From the NCBI GenBank assembly GCA_934203205.1, contig CAKPYV010000003.1:1-64000 (forward strand): a stretch of 64,000 bases of DNA. The letters run 5' to 3'. This document shows, one piece after another, positions 52,133 to 62,091 of the stretch. This DNA is from an uncultured Anaerovibrio sp. (lineage in GTDB: Bacteria; Bacillota; Negativicutes; Selenomonadales; Selenomonadaceae). Both the position numbers and the translations under genes were made by a program. The notes under the pieces were generated by a model that saw only the letters and a list, made by a program, of their open reading frames with translations, was not told where the DNA came from and searched no databases. Position 1 is the first letter of the stretch. Every line of letters starts with the position of its first letter.

Positions 52133-52480
52133 TTAGCAGCTTATATCTATACTGCGTCCTCTATATTGGTCTACAGCCATAGGCGGTTCCTCTGGAGCTT
52201 CCAAGGTCTCCTGCTCCTCCATAATCTCCTTGGGAGATTTGCGACGGCCTCTGGCTTGCTGTCTACGGCCCTGCTTTCGATCTGGATTATCCTTAATTTT
52301 CTCTCCCTCAGCCTCATCCTTAGTACGTACCTGATTCTGCTGACGCTCAATAAGCTTTTTGTGCTGCTCCGCCTTAAAATCCTGTTGCAAAGCAGCCTGC
52401 TGATTAAGATTGTGCTGTATTTCCCCCACATCATTGGCATGTGGGACAGCCATACGCATATTCATTGGTGCAAAATCCAT
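52133..52480 (-). CDS. Highly charged protein of unknown function in the flagellar operon
   Basis: A 115-residue, very hydrophilic protein without a recognised domain. The N-terminus (MDFAPMNMRMAVPHANDVG) is followed by a Gln/Lys/Arg/Glu-rich segment predicted to be coiled coil or disordered (HKKLIERQQNQ, RKQGRRQQARGRRK). ATG at 52480 follows GAGG; the TTG at 52495 lies across it. It sits 24 nt after fapA and 25 nt ahead of the SwrB-like gene, so it is probably a flagellar accessory protein. Confidence 0.65.
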   Translation of the reverse strand: MDFAPMNMRMAVPHANDVGEIQHNLNQQAALQQDFKAEQHKKLIERQQNQVRTKDEAEGEKIKDNPDRKQGRRQQARGRRKSPKEIMEEQETLEAPEEPPMAVDQYRGRSIDISC

Positions 52481-52503
52481 AAGTCTTCGCCTCAAATCTT
52501 AAA

Positions 52504-54168
52504 TCAATAAGCACCTACCATGATAAAATCATCCTTAACATACTGGGTACAATGAGTTTCCTTGACCTGAACATTCTTAACAATGGAGTTAATGCTCAAC
52601 CGTACACCTGGATACATGGTATCTGCCACACATACTCGGCCATGCTGCATATCCCGCAGTTCCTCATCAATTTCTCTCAACCGTTTTTCGCTACGCTCCA
52701 CCTTACCTGCTAATGGGAACTGAGAGCGAACCAAACCATTCAGCTGCTCAACTTTATTAGGCGGCAAAAGCTTTATATCTATTTTTTCCAAAGTTGACAA
52801 GGTTTTATTCAGCATTTCCAAACGCTTTTTGGCCTCATTGTATTCCTTCAGCACTTGCTGATATTCCTTTTGCAACATAGGATTAACACCTACGCTCAAA
52901 CGGGTAATGACATTGGCTTCATTACCTATGCATTTAGCTCGAATTTCCTCACCAGCCGCCAAATTGCCACCAGTAATCTGCCCCTTGCCTTCATCCATAA
53001 TGAGACGATGACCTGCCCGTATAGTGGAATGCATGGCCACATCATGAATGAAAATATCCCCGCCAGCTTCGATATCGGCATTCTCAGCAAAGGAAGCATG
53101 GAAATCCCCTCTAGCCTTTATAAAGCCTCGGTTCATACCTCGAACGCCACCCTTGATAAAGATATTGGCCCCCTCTACATTGGCTGCACTAACCATCCCC
53201 ATGATCTCAATATCTCCAGCTGCCTTTACTACAAAGCCAGCCTCCACATTACCGCTAATGGTAATAGCACCATCAAAATCAATATTGCCGGTTTCCATGC
53301 AGACATCACCTTTAATTTCCAAACGGGGATCCACATCTATCTTACTGCCCTTGTCCACAATCTGGCCATCCATATCCGCCACAACAATATTTTCATCCTT
53401 GATAATAGTGTTCTTGCCAGCAGGCACAGGCTTTGGTTTACCATTTCTGGCCATAATCCTATCACCAAATATATTGGTGCCTGGAGTTCCCTTGGTATGA
53501 GGTATTCTTTCTGCCAATACCTGGCCCTTGTTAGCCCGCAGGAACATATTCAGATTCTTATAATCTGCCCTATCGTGCTCGTCTACCACAGGTACGCCCT
53601 TTTCACCTACATTAAATTTACGGATAATCTGGGCATCCTGCCCATTCTGAGGAGCCTCTCCCTTAGCCACCTCCGTAGGACGACCAGTATGACTTGCTTC
53701 CTGAACAGCCTCATCATTAATACCATATCTGACATTTTTTGCCCGCAATGCCTCATATATCATTTCTTCTGTAGGAATAGACTGCTTGCCAGCTACATCA
53801 AACCTTATGGCAGCAGACAGTCTATCCGGAGCAATCTCCACGATAACCTTGCCATATTCTACATGCTCCTGCAAGGTTTCCTGATCTACTTTATCAACAG
53901 ATTGACCAGAATAGCCCTGTGGCAAAATAAAATCCTTGCCCAAATAAACAGGAACGCCGTCATTTTTTTTCAATGCATCAGTCATAGCCACTAGGTCATA
54001 ATCAGAAACACTAAAATCCTTTAATACCCGACGCATATCAGAAATCTCAAACATAAGGCCAGTCCCATCCTTGGGATATACAGTTAGAAAGATACCATCT
54101 GTGCAGAATTCCAATAGATAGCCTTCTTTCTTGCCACCTACTTTTGCTATAATTTTACGTTCATCCAT
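52504..54168 (-). CDS. FapA-like DUF342 protein
   Basis: A 554-residue DUF342 (FapA) protein: N-terminal region, a central right-handed beta-helix-like DUF342 core rich in Gly/Asp/Ile repeats (GNIDFDGAITISGNVEAGF, GDIEIMGMVSAANVEGANI), then a C-terminal helical hairpin. Vibrio FapA relays glucose-PTS status to polar flagellum assembly; in Bacillota these proteins occur beside fliA. AGGGGGG precedes the ATG. Its role here is by analogy. Confidence 0.9.
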   Translation of the reverse strand: MDERKIIAKVGGKKEGYLLEFCTDGIFLTVYPKDGTGLMFEISDMRRVLKDFSVSDYDLVAMTDALKKNDGVPVYLGKDFILPQGYSGQSVDKVDQETLQEHVEYGKVIVEIAPDRLSAAIRFDVAGKQSIPTEEMIYEALRAKNVRYGINDEAVQEASHTGRPTEVAKGEAPQNGQDAQIIRKFNVGEKGVPVVDEHDRADYKNLNMFLRANKGQVLAERIPHTKGTPGTNIFGDRIMARNGKPKPVPAGKNTIIKDENIVVADMDGQIVDKGSKIDVDPRLEIKGDVCMETGNIDFDGAITISGNVEAGFVVKAAGDIEIMGMVSAANVEGANIFIKGGVRGMNRGFIKARGDFHASFAENADIEAGGDIFIHDVAMHSTIRAGHRLIMDEGKGQITGGNLAAGEEIRAKCIGNEANVITRLSVGVNPMLQKEYQQVLKEYNEAKKRLEMLNKTLSTLEKIDIKLLPPNKVEQLNGLVRSQFPLAGKVERSEKRLREIDEELRDMQHGRVCVADTMYPGVRLSINSIVKNVQVKETHCTQYVKDDFIMVGAY

Positions 54169-54230
54169 GTACAGCCCCCCTGGCTATTCTTCAATACCTA
54201 GATGCCAGTATCTGATATATGTAAAATGTA

Positions 54231-54980
54231 TCAGAGCTCATTCATATTCGCCAAAAATCCCCTTAGCTTGAATATAGCCTTGGTATGCAGCTGGCAAATA
54301 CGTGCCTCTGATAAATGCATTATCAAGCTTATTTCTTTCATGGTCAATTCGTCATAATAATATAAAGATACCACTAGCTTTTCTTTTTCAGTTAGCTCGT
54401 CCAATGCACCCATGAGAGTTTCCTTCAGCTCTACATATTCGGCACTACTGTAAGGGTCCATGTCCTGAGCCCCTGCGGCCTCAGATTTCATATATTCCCC
54501 CAAGGGCATAATAGTTGCCGCATTTATCTGCTGCTCCAGATGATGTACCTGCTCCACAGTCATGTCTAATTCCTGGGCCAGCTCCTCATCTGTTACCCCA
54601 TGGCCTAATGTACCCTCCAGCTTGTTTACCGCAGCCTCATATCTACGAATTTTCTGTCTGAGGGAAACGGATATCCAATCCCTGGAACGCAAATCATCTT
54701 TCATGGCCCCGCTGATACGTAGTCCTGCATAAGTCTCAAATTTGTTTCCTCGCCGGATATCATATCTGGCCACTGCATCCATAAGACCAAAATATCCGCT
54801 GATTATCAAATCATCCCTATCAACATGAGATGGAAGACTCATGGCCATACGGCCAGCTATAATATTCACCAGAGGCAGATAGTGCTCCACCAGCTGATTG
54901 CGAATTTCCAGAGTTGGATTCTGGGAATAGGCCTGCCAAAGAGTATCTATATCCTCAGCTGATTTATGATCATTCTGCAC
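54231..54980 (-). CDS. fliA: Flagellar sigma factor FliA/SigD (sigma-28)
   Basis: A 249-residue sigma-28. Region 2 has LVNIIAGRMAMSLPSHVDRDDLI and FETYAGLRISGAMKDDLR; region 3 has RRYEAAVNKLEGTLG; region 4 has LTEKEKLVVSLYYYDELTMKEI and SEARICQLHTKA. It directs late flagellar, chemotaxis and motility genes. The start is GTG at 54980. No anti-sigma flgM is in the window. It lies between the CheD unit and fapA. Confidence 0.96.
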   Translation of the reverse strand: MQNDHKSAEDIDTLWQAYSQNPTLEIRNQLVEHYLPLVNIIAGRMAMSLPSHVDRDDLIISGYFGLMDAVARYDIRRGNKFETYAGLRISGAMKDDLRSRDWISVSLRQKIRRYEAAVNKLEGTLGHGVTDEELAQELDMTVEQVHHLEQQINAATIMPLGEYMKSEAAGAQDMDPYSSAEYVELKETLMGALDELTEKEKLVVSLYYYDELTMKEISLIMHLSEARICQLHTKAIFKLRGFLANMNEL

Positions 54981-55012
54981 TATGCCTCACCACCATTGCT
55001 TGTATCACCTGA

Positions 55013-55408
55013 TTACGTTTCACTGCTGCCTGTTACCTTGCGGAGAGAATCTGTATCCAGAGGTGCAAATCCTTCCTGATTACTCTTCTCCGGCTGTGGC
55101 TCAGTAACAGCATCCTTATCCTGAGCATCCCCCGCTACTTCGGCTTCTGCCTCAGATTGCTCCTGCTTTTCCTTCTGCTTCAAATCCGTCATGGCCTGCT
55201 CTGTTTCCTTAATCAAAGAGCCATAACCTATCTTTTCAAACAGAAAAGCACCGATATAAACCAATACACCGGTGGCTAAAAAAATGCAAGCTGTCCGCAT
55301 GAGAATAACCGATATGCGGACATCACTCAGCAATCCGGCAGCTATAGCCGTCAAGCCTGCTATAGCTGCAAATACCAGGGCTGCCGTAAGCTTACAAATA
55401 TCTATCAT
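55013..55408 (-). CDS. Membrane protein of unknown function between cheD and fliA
   Basis: A 131-residue protein with two predicted membrane helices (ALVFAAIAGLTAIAAGLL and ACIFLATGVLVYIGAFLF), then an acidic Glu/Ala/Gln-rich tail and a C-terminal DTDSLRKV motif. ATG at 55408 overlaps the end of cheD and follows AAGGAA; the longer frame to 55426 is unlikely. I cannot name it. Its place in the che-fliA operon suggests a role in motility. Confidence 0.7.
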   Translation of the reverse strand: MIDICKLTAALVFAAIAGLTAIAAGLLSDVRISVILMRTACIFLATGVLVYIGAFLFEKIGYGSLIKETEQAMTDLKQKEKQEQSEAEAEVAGDAQDKDAVTEPQPEKSNQEGFAPLDTDSLRKVTGSSET

Positions 55409-55409
55409 G

Positions 55410-55895
55410 TTAGATTTCCTTATCACCTTTGTCTATGGTTTTTACCTTGTAGACACCATCGGACAAATCAATCTGCACAGTTCGTCCATAGTTGCCCCCC
55501 GTATCCTCTCCCACAACAGGAATAGATAAACTGGCCAATATTTCCTTGGATGCTGCAGCATTACGCAAGCCAACTCTCATAATATCGGAAGCATTGGCAA
55601 AAGCAAACATCTGGGCACCGCCAGCCAGCTTGGCAACCAATCTGGACTTGGCAGCTCCCATGCTAATAAGCTCCTGTAGCATATCCTTGATTCCCGTATC
55701 GGCAAATTTTGCTCTATTCTCATTGGAACGGGATTTGCTGCTATCAGGCAGCATAATGTGCAGTAGACCACCAATTTTTGTCTGAGGATCGTACAGGGAA
55801 ATGCCTATACATGAACCCAGACCATAACTTATTAAGATATCAGGTGCACGGCCAACCTTATAGTCAGCCATCCCCACCTTTACTAAATCTGGCAT
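55410..55895 (-). CDS. cheD: Chemoreceptor glutamine deamidase CheD
   Basis: Deamidates receptor Gln residues and stimulates CheC. The 161-residue protein has the Cys-His-Thr catalytic set: GLGSCIGISLYD, GGLLHIMLPDS and later Thr. It starts 5 nt after cheC with GGGAGTG in the cheC end. Confidence 0.96.
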   Translation of the reverse strand: MPDLVKVGMADYKVGRAPDILISYGLGSCIGISLYDPQTKIGGLLHIMLPDSSKSRSNENRAKFADTGIKDMLQELISMGAAKSRLVAKLAGGAQMFAFANASDIMRVGLRNAAASKEILASLSIPVVGEDTGGNYGRTVQIDLSDGVYKVKTIDKGDKEI

Positions 55896-55899
55896 ATAG

Positions 55900-56514
55900 C
55901 TACACTCCCACTGCTTGTAATATTATCTCCAACGAACCTGGATCTGGTACGAGGAAAAAATGTCCCTTAATACCATCGTCCTCAGTTTTGAATTCTGTTT
56001 CAATAACCAGGGCATGGTCACCCATCTGACCAAGTTGTACCAGCACAACGCTAAGAATAGCCCCTGCCATATCCATCGCCAAGGCTGGAATAGATGGCAA
56101 CAGAGAAATATTCGTAAAATTAAACAGTGCATTAAGGTAGGCACCAGAAAGAATATTGCCTATCTCCATCAAAGCTGATTCATCCATAAAGTCCAGCTTT
56201 TGAGTGTCGCCGTGCTTTTTGCCCATAAGCATATCTACCAGATAGAAAGCACTCTCCCTTGGCAGCAAGAACAAAATATTGCTAGGAGCCTTGCCGTATA
56301 CCCGCAAGAACACGCCTACCACCATTGTATCAGGGCCGCCTACCAGCTCTGGAACTTCCTCCAAAGGTACAATAGATACCCTTGGCACGTCCATATCTAT
56401 ACGACGATTGATAATCTGTGACAACGCTGTAGCAGAATTTCCTGCACCTACATTGCCAATTTCTCGCAGTGCGTCCATCTGCACCGAAGAAAGACTTGCG
56501 ATATCATCTGACAT
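55900..56514 (-). CDS. cheC: CheY-P phosphatase CheC
   Basis: Dephosphorylates CheY-P. The 204-residue protein carries both CheC active-site repeats: DALREIGNVGAGNSATAL and ALMEIGNILSGAYLNAL. AAAGGA precedes the ATG. It lies between cheW and cheD as in the Bacillus fla/che operon. Confidence 0.96.
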   Translation of the reverse strand: MSDDIASLSSVQMDALREIGNVGAGNSATALSQIINRRIDMDVPRVSIVPLEEVPELVGGPDTMVVGVFLRVYGKAPSNILFLLPRESAFYLVDMLMGKKHGDTQKLDFMDESALMEIGNILSGAYLNALFNFTNISLLPSIPALAMDMAGAILSVVLVQLGQMGDHALVIETEFKTEDDGIKGHFFLVPDPGSLEIILQAVGV

Positions 56515-56551
56515 TTCCTTTATCCCACCAATCTATACAAATCTGAAAGAC

Positions 56552-57019
56552 TTATTCCTCACCACTCAATCCTATAATTTCGCTGATATTAAGCTGGATA
56601 ATCAATCTGCCATCCACCTTGCCAATACCGGAAATAAACTTAGAGCTGGAATCACTACCAGAAGTAATAGCTCTAGTTGTATCAATATCTGCTGCACTAA
56701 TAGTACGCACCTCTGTTACGGCATCTACCAGCATACCTACAGAAACCTCATCATACTGTACAATAACAATTCTAGTATTAGCAGTATACGGTGTATCCTC
56801 CAAGCCCAAACGCTTTTTCAGATCAATAACTGGCAATACACTGCCGCGAAGATTAATTACACCTTTTATGAAATCAGGTGCAAAAGGAACACGGGTAATA
56901 TCGGTTAATCCCTTGATTTCCTGCACATTTAAAATACTGAAGCCGTATTCTTCGTTTCTCAGCTTAAAGGCAACTACCTGTACATCATCGTCAGTCATTA
57001 CCTTATCATCCTTAGCCAT
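56552..57019 (-). CDS. cheW: Chemotaxis coupling protein CheW
   Basis: A 155-residue CheW that links receptors to CheA. The SH3-like subdomains are visible (VVAFKLRNEEYGFSILNVQEI, split by beta strands; RGSVLPVIDLKKRLGL). GGGGG precedes the ATG, 18 nt after cheA. Confidence 0.96.
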   Translation of the reverse strand: MAKDDKVMTDDDVQVVAFKLRNEEYGFSILNVQEIKGLTDITRVPFAPDFIKGVINLRGSVLPVIDLKKRLGLEDTPYTANTRIVIVQYDEVSVGMLVDAVTEVRTISAADIDTTRAITSGSDSSSKFISGIGKVDGRLIIQLNISEIIGLSGEE

Positions 57020-57037
57020 CTTCTGTACCCCCTTCGA

Positions 57038-59128
57038 TTACATCAATGCGCTGACATCCAGAATCATAGCCACATGGCCATCACCTAGAACAGTAGCACC
57101 TGCCAACATCTTCAGGCCGGACAAAAGCTTGCCTAAAGTCTTAATAACTATTTCTTGCTGGCCAATGAGATTATCTACCACAATACCAATCTTATGGTCA
57201 CCAACATGGACAACAACCACAAAAATATCATCCTCATCACCGGACTCGCCCTGTGGCACGCTCAGTACCTCATTAAGACGAGCAATTGGTATAATCTGTC
57301 CACGCAGAACAATAACTTCCTTGTTCTGTACGGTCTTAATGTCATTAGGAGTAATATTGATAGTGCTATCAATGGAGCCCAAAGGAATAGCATACATCTC
57401 ATCCTGAACCTTAACCAGCATAGCCTGAATAATAGCCAAGGTCAGAGGCAGCTTAATCTTGAAAACAGAACCTTCATCAATCTTGGTTTCTACGTCTACA
57501 TGGCCGCCCAGAGACTCAATCTTGCTGCGTACTACATCCATGCCTACACCACGACCAGATACATCAGTAATGGTATCAGCAGTAGAGAAGCCTGGCAGGA
57601 AAATCAAACGCACTGCATCAGCATCTGGCAAAGCATCAGCTTCCTCACGACTAATCATACCCTTTTCTACAGCCTTGCTGCGAATCTTATCTGCATTAAT
57701 ACCTGCACCATCATCAGTAACCATGATAACTACATTGTTACCCTCGTGACGAGCAATCAGACCAACCTCTCCAGTTCTTGGCTTCCCCTTGGCTTCACGA
57801 TCGTCAGGATGCTCTACACCATGATCCAGAGAATTTCTCAGCAAATGCATCAATGGATCACCGATTTCGTCAATTACGGTACGATCCAACTCTGTATCTT
57901 CACCCTCGATGGTCAGATTAATATCCTTATTCAATTCCTTAGCCAAATCTCTAACCATACGTGGGAAACGGTTGAATACCTGGCTAACAGGCACCATTCT
58001 TACCTTCATAACTACGGACTGCAAGTCAGTAGTTACTCTATCCATCTGCTCCAAGGTCTCTGTCAGCTCAGTAAGACGATGAGTCATACCAATCTGCTCC
58101 AAACGTACCTTGTTAGTAACCAGCTCTCCTACCAGATTCATAAGTGTATCCAGCTTTTCAATATCAACACGAACAGACTGACCGCCTACATGAGCTTTTT
58201 TGTCGTGCTTACCATTGCCATTAGCTGCTGGATGCTTATCTGCCGCTTTGGCAACAGAAGCTGTCTTTGGCGCAGGAGCAGAAGCCTTAGCAGCTGCTGG
58301 AGCTGCCTTTGGTTCTTCGGCTTTCTTTGGCTCATCCAAAACAATTTCGGTAACCTTAACTGCACTGATTTCAGAAATGGCAGCGACTCCTTCTTCTACT
58401 TTATGAGCATCTACATCCGTTACCAGACAAACATCAAAGCTGTGATCAAATTTTTCCTGCTCCAAATCTTGAGCTGGTGGCACAGACTTTATAACATCAC
58501 CTAACTCGTCCAAAACATTCATAACCATGTAGGAACGGGCAGATTTCAAAAGACAGGTATCAGCAATCTCCACATGAACCCAGTACGGAATCAAGCCACT
58601 GTTCTTGGCTTCTTTAACAACCAGCAAATCTGTATCATTCAGCTCGCATCCCTCTGGCATCTTGGACTTAGCAGATTCTGCCTCTGGCTCCACTGGAGTT
58701 CCTGGCAGCTTCACACCAGTTTCTGCCTCAGCCTGAGCTACAGACTCTCCCTTGGCAATGGCGTTAACCATACGAACCAGCTCAGATACATCAACTGCAT
58801 CCTCACCATCTCCGTTGGCTATATTATCAACCATTTCTTGCAATGCATCTACACATTTGAAGATTACATCAATAATTTCCTCGCTAACCTTCAGCTGTTC
58901 CTTACGGAGCATATCCAAAAGATTCTCCATATCATGAGTTAACTCGGCAGTCTTGGTATAGCCCATAGTTGCAGACATACCTTTCAAGGTATGAGCATTA
59001 CGAAAAATCTCATTAAGGACTGATAAATCCTCAGGATCATTTTCCAGGCTCAGCAGACCATCGTTCAGAGACTGCAAATGTTCCCGTGATTCATCCAAAA
59101 ACATTTCCATGTACTGATTTGTTTCCAT
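57038..59128 (-). CDS. cheA: Chemotaxis histidine kinase CheA
   Basis: A 696-residue kinase. P1 HPt domain with the phospho-accepting His in NAHTLKGMSATMGY (about residue 46), a P2-like region, an Ala/Pro-rich linker, P3 dimerisation (VRVDIEKLDTLMNLVGELV), P4 ATPase (LRNSLDHGVEHPDDR, VTDDGAGIN, GFSTADTITDVSGRGVG) and the P5 CheW-like domain. AGGAGG precedes the ATG. It phosphorylates CheB and CheY; cheY is not in the window. Confidence 0.97.
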   Translation of the reverse strand: METNQYMEMFLDESREHLQSLNDGLLSLENDPEDLSVLNEIFRNAHTLKGMSATMGYTKTAELTHDMENLLDMLRKEQLKVSEEIIDVIFKCVDALQEMVDNIANGDGEDAVDVSELVRMVNAIAKGESVAQAEAETGVKLPGTPVEPEAESAKSKMPEGCELNDTDLLVVKEAKNSGLIPYWVHVEIADTCLLKSARSYMVMNVLDELGDVIKSVPPAQDLEQEKFDHSFDVCLVTDVDAHKVEEGVAAISEISAVKVTEIVLDEPKKAEEPKAAPAAAKASAPAPKTASVAKAADKHPAANGNGKHDKKAHVGGQSVRVDIEKLDTLMNLVGELVTNKVRLEQIGMTHRLTELTETLEQMDRVTTDLQSVVMKVRMVPVSQVFNRFPRMVRDLAKELNKDINLTIEGEDTELDRTVIDEIGDPLMHLLRNSLDHGVEHPDDREAKGKPRTGEVGLIARHEGNNVVIMVTDDGAGINADKIRSKAVEKGMISREEADALPDADAVRLIFLPGFSTADTITDVSGRGVGMDVVRSKIESLGGHVDVETKIDEGSVFKIKLPLTLAIIQAMLVKVQDEMYAIPLGSIDSTINITPNDIKTVQNKEVIVLRGQIIPIARLNEVLSVPQGESGDEDDIFVVVVHVGDHKIGIVVDNLIGQQEIVIKTLGKLLSGLKMLAGATVLGDGHVAMILDVSALM

Positions 59129-59148
59129 TTCTATTCCTCCTGATTTGA

Positions 59149-60345
59149 TTAATTCCTAATTCTATTTATAATAGCATCTGCTATCTGCCCTATTGGCAGA
59201 ACCTCATCTGCAATACCAGCCTCCACAACAGATTTTGGCATACCATATACAACGCAAGTTTCTTCAGCCTCAGCTATAACATAGCCCCCGGCCTTCTTGA
59301 TCTTTTTCATTCCAGCAGCACCATCGCATCCCATACCTGTAAGGATAACAGATACCACATCAGAACCATATTTTACCACAGAGTCAAACATGATATCCAC
59401 CGCTGGTCTATGGGAAGCTAGCGGCGGATCCTGATTCAGAGAAATCTCTCTCTTTGCAGCATTTCCCCTAACTGTAAGATGATATCCACCTGGTGCAATA
59501 TAAACATGGCCCGGTAAAATAATATCACCCTGCTCTGCTTCCTTAACCGTAACCTGAGACAGAGAATTCAATCTCTCAGCCAAAGATTTGGTAAAGCCCG
59601 GTGGCATATGCTGCACAACTACCATGCCACAAGGCATATTAGCAGGCAGCTTGGGTATTACCTGCTGCAAGGCTCTTGGTCCACCTGTTGAGGTCCCCAA
59701 AGCCACAAGCTTAGTAGAGTTACCTCCAGCAGAGCTGCTATAGAATGATGTAGCAGGCTTCTGCTTCAACAGAGGGTTCTCATGCTTGGCCAACATACTG
59801 GTATATCCATGAGATGTGGATAGGCCTGTGGACTTACTTGTCTGGGAGGATTGATTTCCATAACCTTTCCTCTCAAATATATTAATTCGCCTTAAATTCG
59901 ACGCTTCCTGCTTTTTTTGAAAAATATTCTGGATATTTTTTGTTTTTCTTATTCCAACAGAGGCAACACTGCGACATTTCTCAATAATATCTCCCTCGAT
60001 ACTGTCTATTTTGGAGATTGAGCCGCCTGCCTTGCAAAGAAAATCCACGGCCCCTAGCTCTAAGGCCCTAATAGTTTCGTCAGCATCCTTCTTGGTAAGA
60101 CTGCTGAACATCAGCACAGGCACAGGGCATTCCTTCATAATGATCTGCAATGCCTGCAAACCATCCATTACAGGCATATTGATATCCAGCGTCAGCAAGT
60201 CTGGTTTTTCTTTGGCTACCAGTTCTACAGCTTCCTTACCATTTTTGGCAATGCCTATTACCTGAAAATCTGGTGTTTTGTTCAAAAGATCTGATATGAC
60301 CTTTCTCATAAAGGCAGAGTCGTCTGCTATAACCACGCGAATCAT
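59149..60345 (-). CDS. cheB: Receptor methylesterase/deamidase CheB
   Basis: A 398-residue two-domain protein: receiver domain (VVIADDSAFMRKVIS, acceptor Asp in LTLDINMPVMDG), a long Ser/Lys-rich linker of about 70 residues, and a methylesterase domain with catalytic Ser (ALGTSTGG), His (VVQHMPPGFT) and Asp (GMGCDGAAG). ATG at 60345 follows GAGGAGG; the longer frame to 60363 overlaps the PilZ gene. Confidence 0.97.
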   Translation of the reverse strand: MIRVVIADDSAFMRKVISDLLNKTPDFQVIGIAKNGKEAVELVAKEKPDLLTLDINMPVMDGLQALQIIMKECPVPVLMFSSLTKKDADETIRALELGAVDFLCKAGGSISKIDSIEGDIIEKCRSVASVGIRKTKNIQNIFQKKQEASNLRRINIFERKGYGNQSSQTSKSTGLSTSHGYTSMLAKHENPLLKQKPATSFYSSSAGGNSTKLVALGTSTGGPRALQQVIPKLPANMPCGMVVVQHMPPGFTKSLAERLNSLSQVTVKEAEQGDIILPGHVYIAPGGYHLTVRGNAAKREISLNQDPPLASHRPAVDIMFDSVVKYGSDVVSVILTGMGCDGAAGMKKIKKAGGYVIAEAEETCVVYGMPKSVVEAGIADEVLPIGQIADAIINRIRN

Positions 60346-60359
60346 TTGCCTGCCTCCTC

Positions 60360-61049
60360 TCACTTAGTGCCAATTCCCTTGGCCAAACTTTGTCTTTGTA
60401 TTTCAAAAATAAACTTTACCAGCTTATTCTGATGAACCTTGTTCATATCCAAGAATTTTACACCTATCTGATAAGTAGGTGTGGTTGCATTCTTGACAGG
60501 AACACATCGCATAATCTGGCCAGTAATCCGCAGCATTCCCACTCCTGGAATACTGGTCAGCTCCACTACCGCCTTGCTGCCTACAGGCAGCTCCTTGTCA
60601 TATGTAAGGGCAATGCCACCGCCACTGATATCAGTAATGCGGGTAATAATCATATCTCCCATGGCACCATATTCATTAAGAGGCCGTAAAATCACTGTAT
60701 AATCTGCTGATACACGGACAAATTCCCTATTTTGAATTTTTTGTACCTCGGCTGGCATAGTAACAATCCAAACCGGAATATTCCCTTCCCTAGCCTTATC
60801 CAAGTAATGGGTACTAAATTTGTAAAAGCATCCATCTCCTGGCGTTTTGCCCATCATAGCCTCTCCTGGTCTAGGAATAATTGGTACTCCTTTTTCGTTC
60901 ATGGGCATAGCCGCCAATATTTTGCCATTTTTGATTTCCTCTACACGGCTGCTTACACCTTCCGGTGCTTTCTCTGGATAGAATTCCAGTCTTGAGCCAA
61001 TCCTTATTATTTTGTCTGCAGCTAATTTTGTGCCTTTAAAACCACTCAT
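60360..61049 (-). CDS. YcgR-like PilZ domain protein
   Basis: A 229-residue flagellar brake-like c-di-GMP effector. The N-terminal YcgR domain (GSRLEFYPEKAPEGVSSRVEE in parts) is followed by a PilZ domain with the c-di-GMP-binding residues REFVR and DISGGGIAL. It sits between flhG and cheB and should link c-di-GMP to flagellar motion. The family name for Bacillus is YpfA/DgrA; the symbol is left open. Confidence 0.92.
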   Translation of the reverse strand: MSGFKGTKLAADKIIRIGSRLEFYPEKAPEGVSSRVEEIKNGKILAAMPMNEKGVPIIPRPGEAMMGKTPGDGCFYKFSTHYLDKAREGNIPVWIVTMPAEVQKIQNREFVRVSADYTVILRPLNEYGAMGDMIITRITDISGGGIALTYDKELPVGSKAVVELTSIPGVGMLRITGQIMRCVPVKNATTPTYQIGVKFLDMNKVHQNKLVKFIFEIQRQSLAKGIGTK

Positions 61050-61161
61050 TGGTATCCCCTCATAGTAAATTAATATAAAGCAATCATATTCATCTTATGG
61101 TTACTGAAAAATCTAACCTTTTCCTCTATTTTATCTAAAAACACATATTATTGCAAAAATA

Positions 61162-62085
61162 TTAACGAACGTTATGAAAAAATTTTCGTAAAAATCCCTG
61201 CCAGCCCATTTTTACTTTCTGTTCTCTACCTGTTAGCAGGGAATCAGCCAAAGAAGCTATACATTTAGAGGCCAAGGAATCTGGATAAGCAGATATAATA
61301 GGAACCTGCTTTCTAACAGCTCGCATCATATTGTTATCGTCTAAAATAAATCCCAAGGATTCCAATTTCATATGCAGAAATTTATCTGCTGTGCAAATAA
61401 GCTTGTTAGCAGTTTCATGACTCTCCATAAGATCAAAAACACGATTTACCACCAATCTTATAGGCTGTTGGGCTCCCAAACTGCAATATGCCTTCAAAAC
61501 CGCATAGCCGTCTGTCAAGGAGGTTGGCTCTGGCGTAGTAACCAAAACTACCTCATCAGAGGCCATAATAAAGTCCAAAACATTTTTACCTACCCCAGCA
61601 CCAGTATCCACCAAAATAATATCTGCCCAGTCATCACAACCAGCCAGCTTATTAAAAATAACCTGCCTTTGAATAGTAGACAGCTCTCCAGCATGCTCCA
61701 TACCAGAGCCGCCAGAGATATAGCTAACTCCGTAAGGCCCCCGTATCAACACATCCTCCAGCTCTACACCTTTATTAACCAAGGACATCAAGGTCTGACG
61801 GGAACTGGTTCCCAGCAATACATCCACGTTAGCTGTACCAAGATCCGCATCCACCACTATCACACGTTTGCCCTTTTTTCCCATGGCAATGGCTAGATTC
61901 ACCGTAAGGTTAGTTTTGCCTACGCCTCCCTTGCCACTGGTAATGGCAATAACTCTGGCTCCCTGACTAACTGGCTGATGGGCCATGCTCTGAGAGCTTC
62001 CCTGTAATCTCCCGGAGTCCATTGTATCTTCTTTTGTAATTTTCCCCTTTACAAGCATTCGCAGCCTGGTAGCCTGATCATCCAT
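61162..62085 (-). CDS. flhG: MinD-like flagellar number regulator FlhG
   Basis: A 307-residue P-loop ATPase (FlhG/FleN/YlxH). The N-terminus MDDQATRLRMLV carries the DQAxxLR motif that activates FlhF GTPase. The MinD-type deviant Walker A GKGGVGKTNL, VVDADLGTANVD and VDTGAGVG are present. It controls the number or placement of flagella with flhF, 7 nt upstream. GAGG(TAAGAGG) precedes the ATG. Confidence 0.96.
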   Translation of the reverse strand: MDDQATRLRMLVKGKITKEDTMDSGRLQGSSQSMAHQPVSQGARVIAITSGKGGVGKTNLTVNLAIAMGKKGKRVIVVDADLGTANVDVLLGTSSRQTLMSLVNKGVELEDVLIRGPYGVSYISGGSGMEHAGELSTIQRQVIFNKLAGCDDWADIILVDTGAGVGKNVLDFIMASDEVVLVTTPEPTSLTDGYAVLKAYCSLGAQQPIRLVVNRVFDLMESHETANKLICTADKFLHMKLESLGFILDDNNMMRAVRKQVPIISAYPDSLASKCIASLADSLLTGREQKVKMGWQGFLRKFFHNVR

Positions 62086-62091
62086 ACCCTC

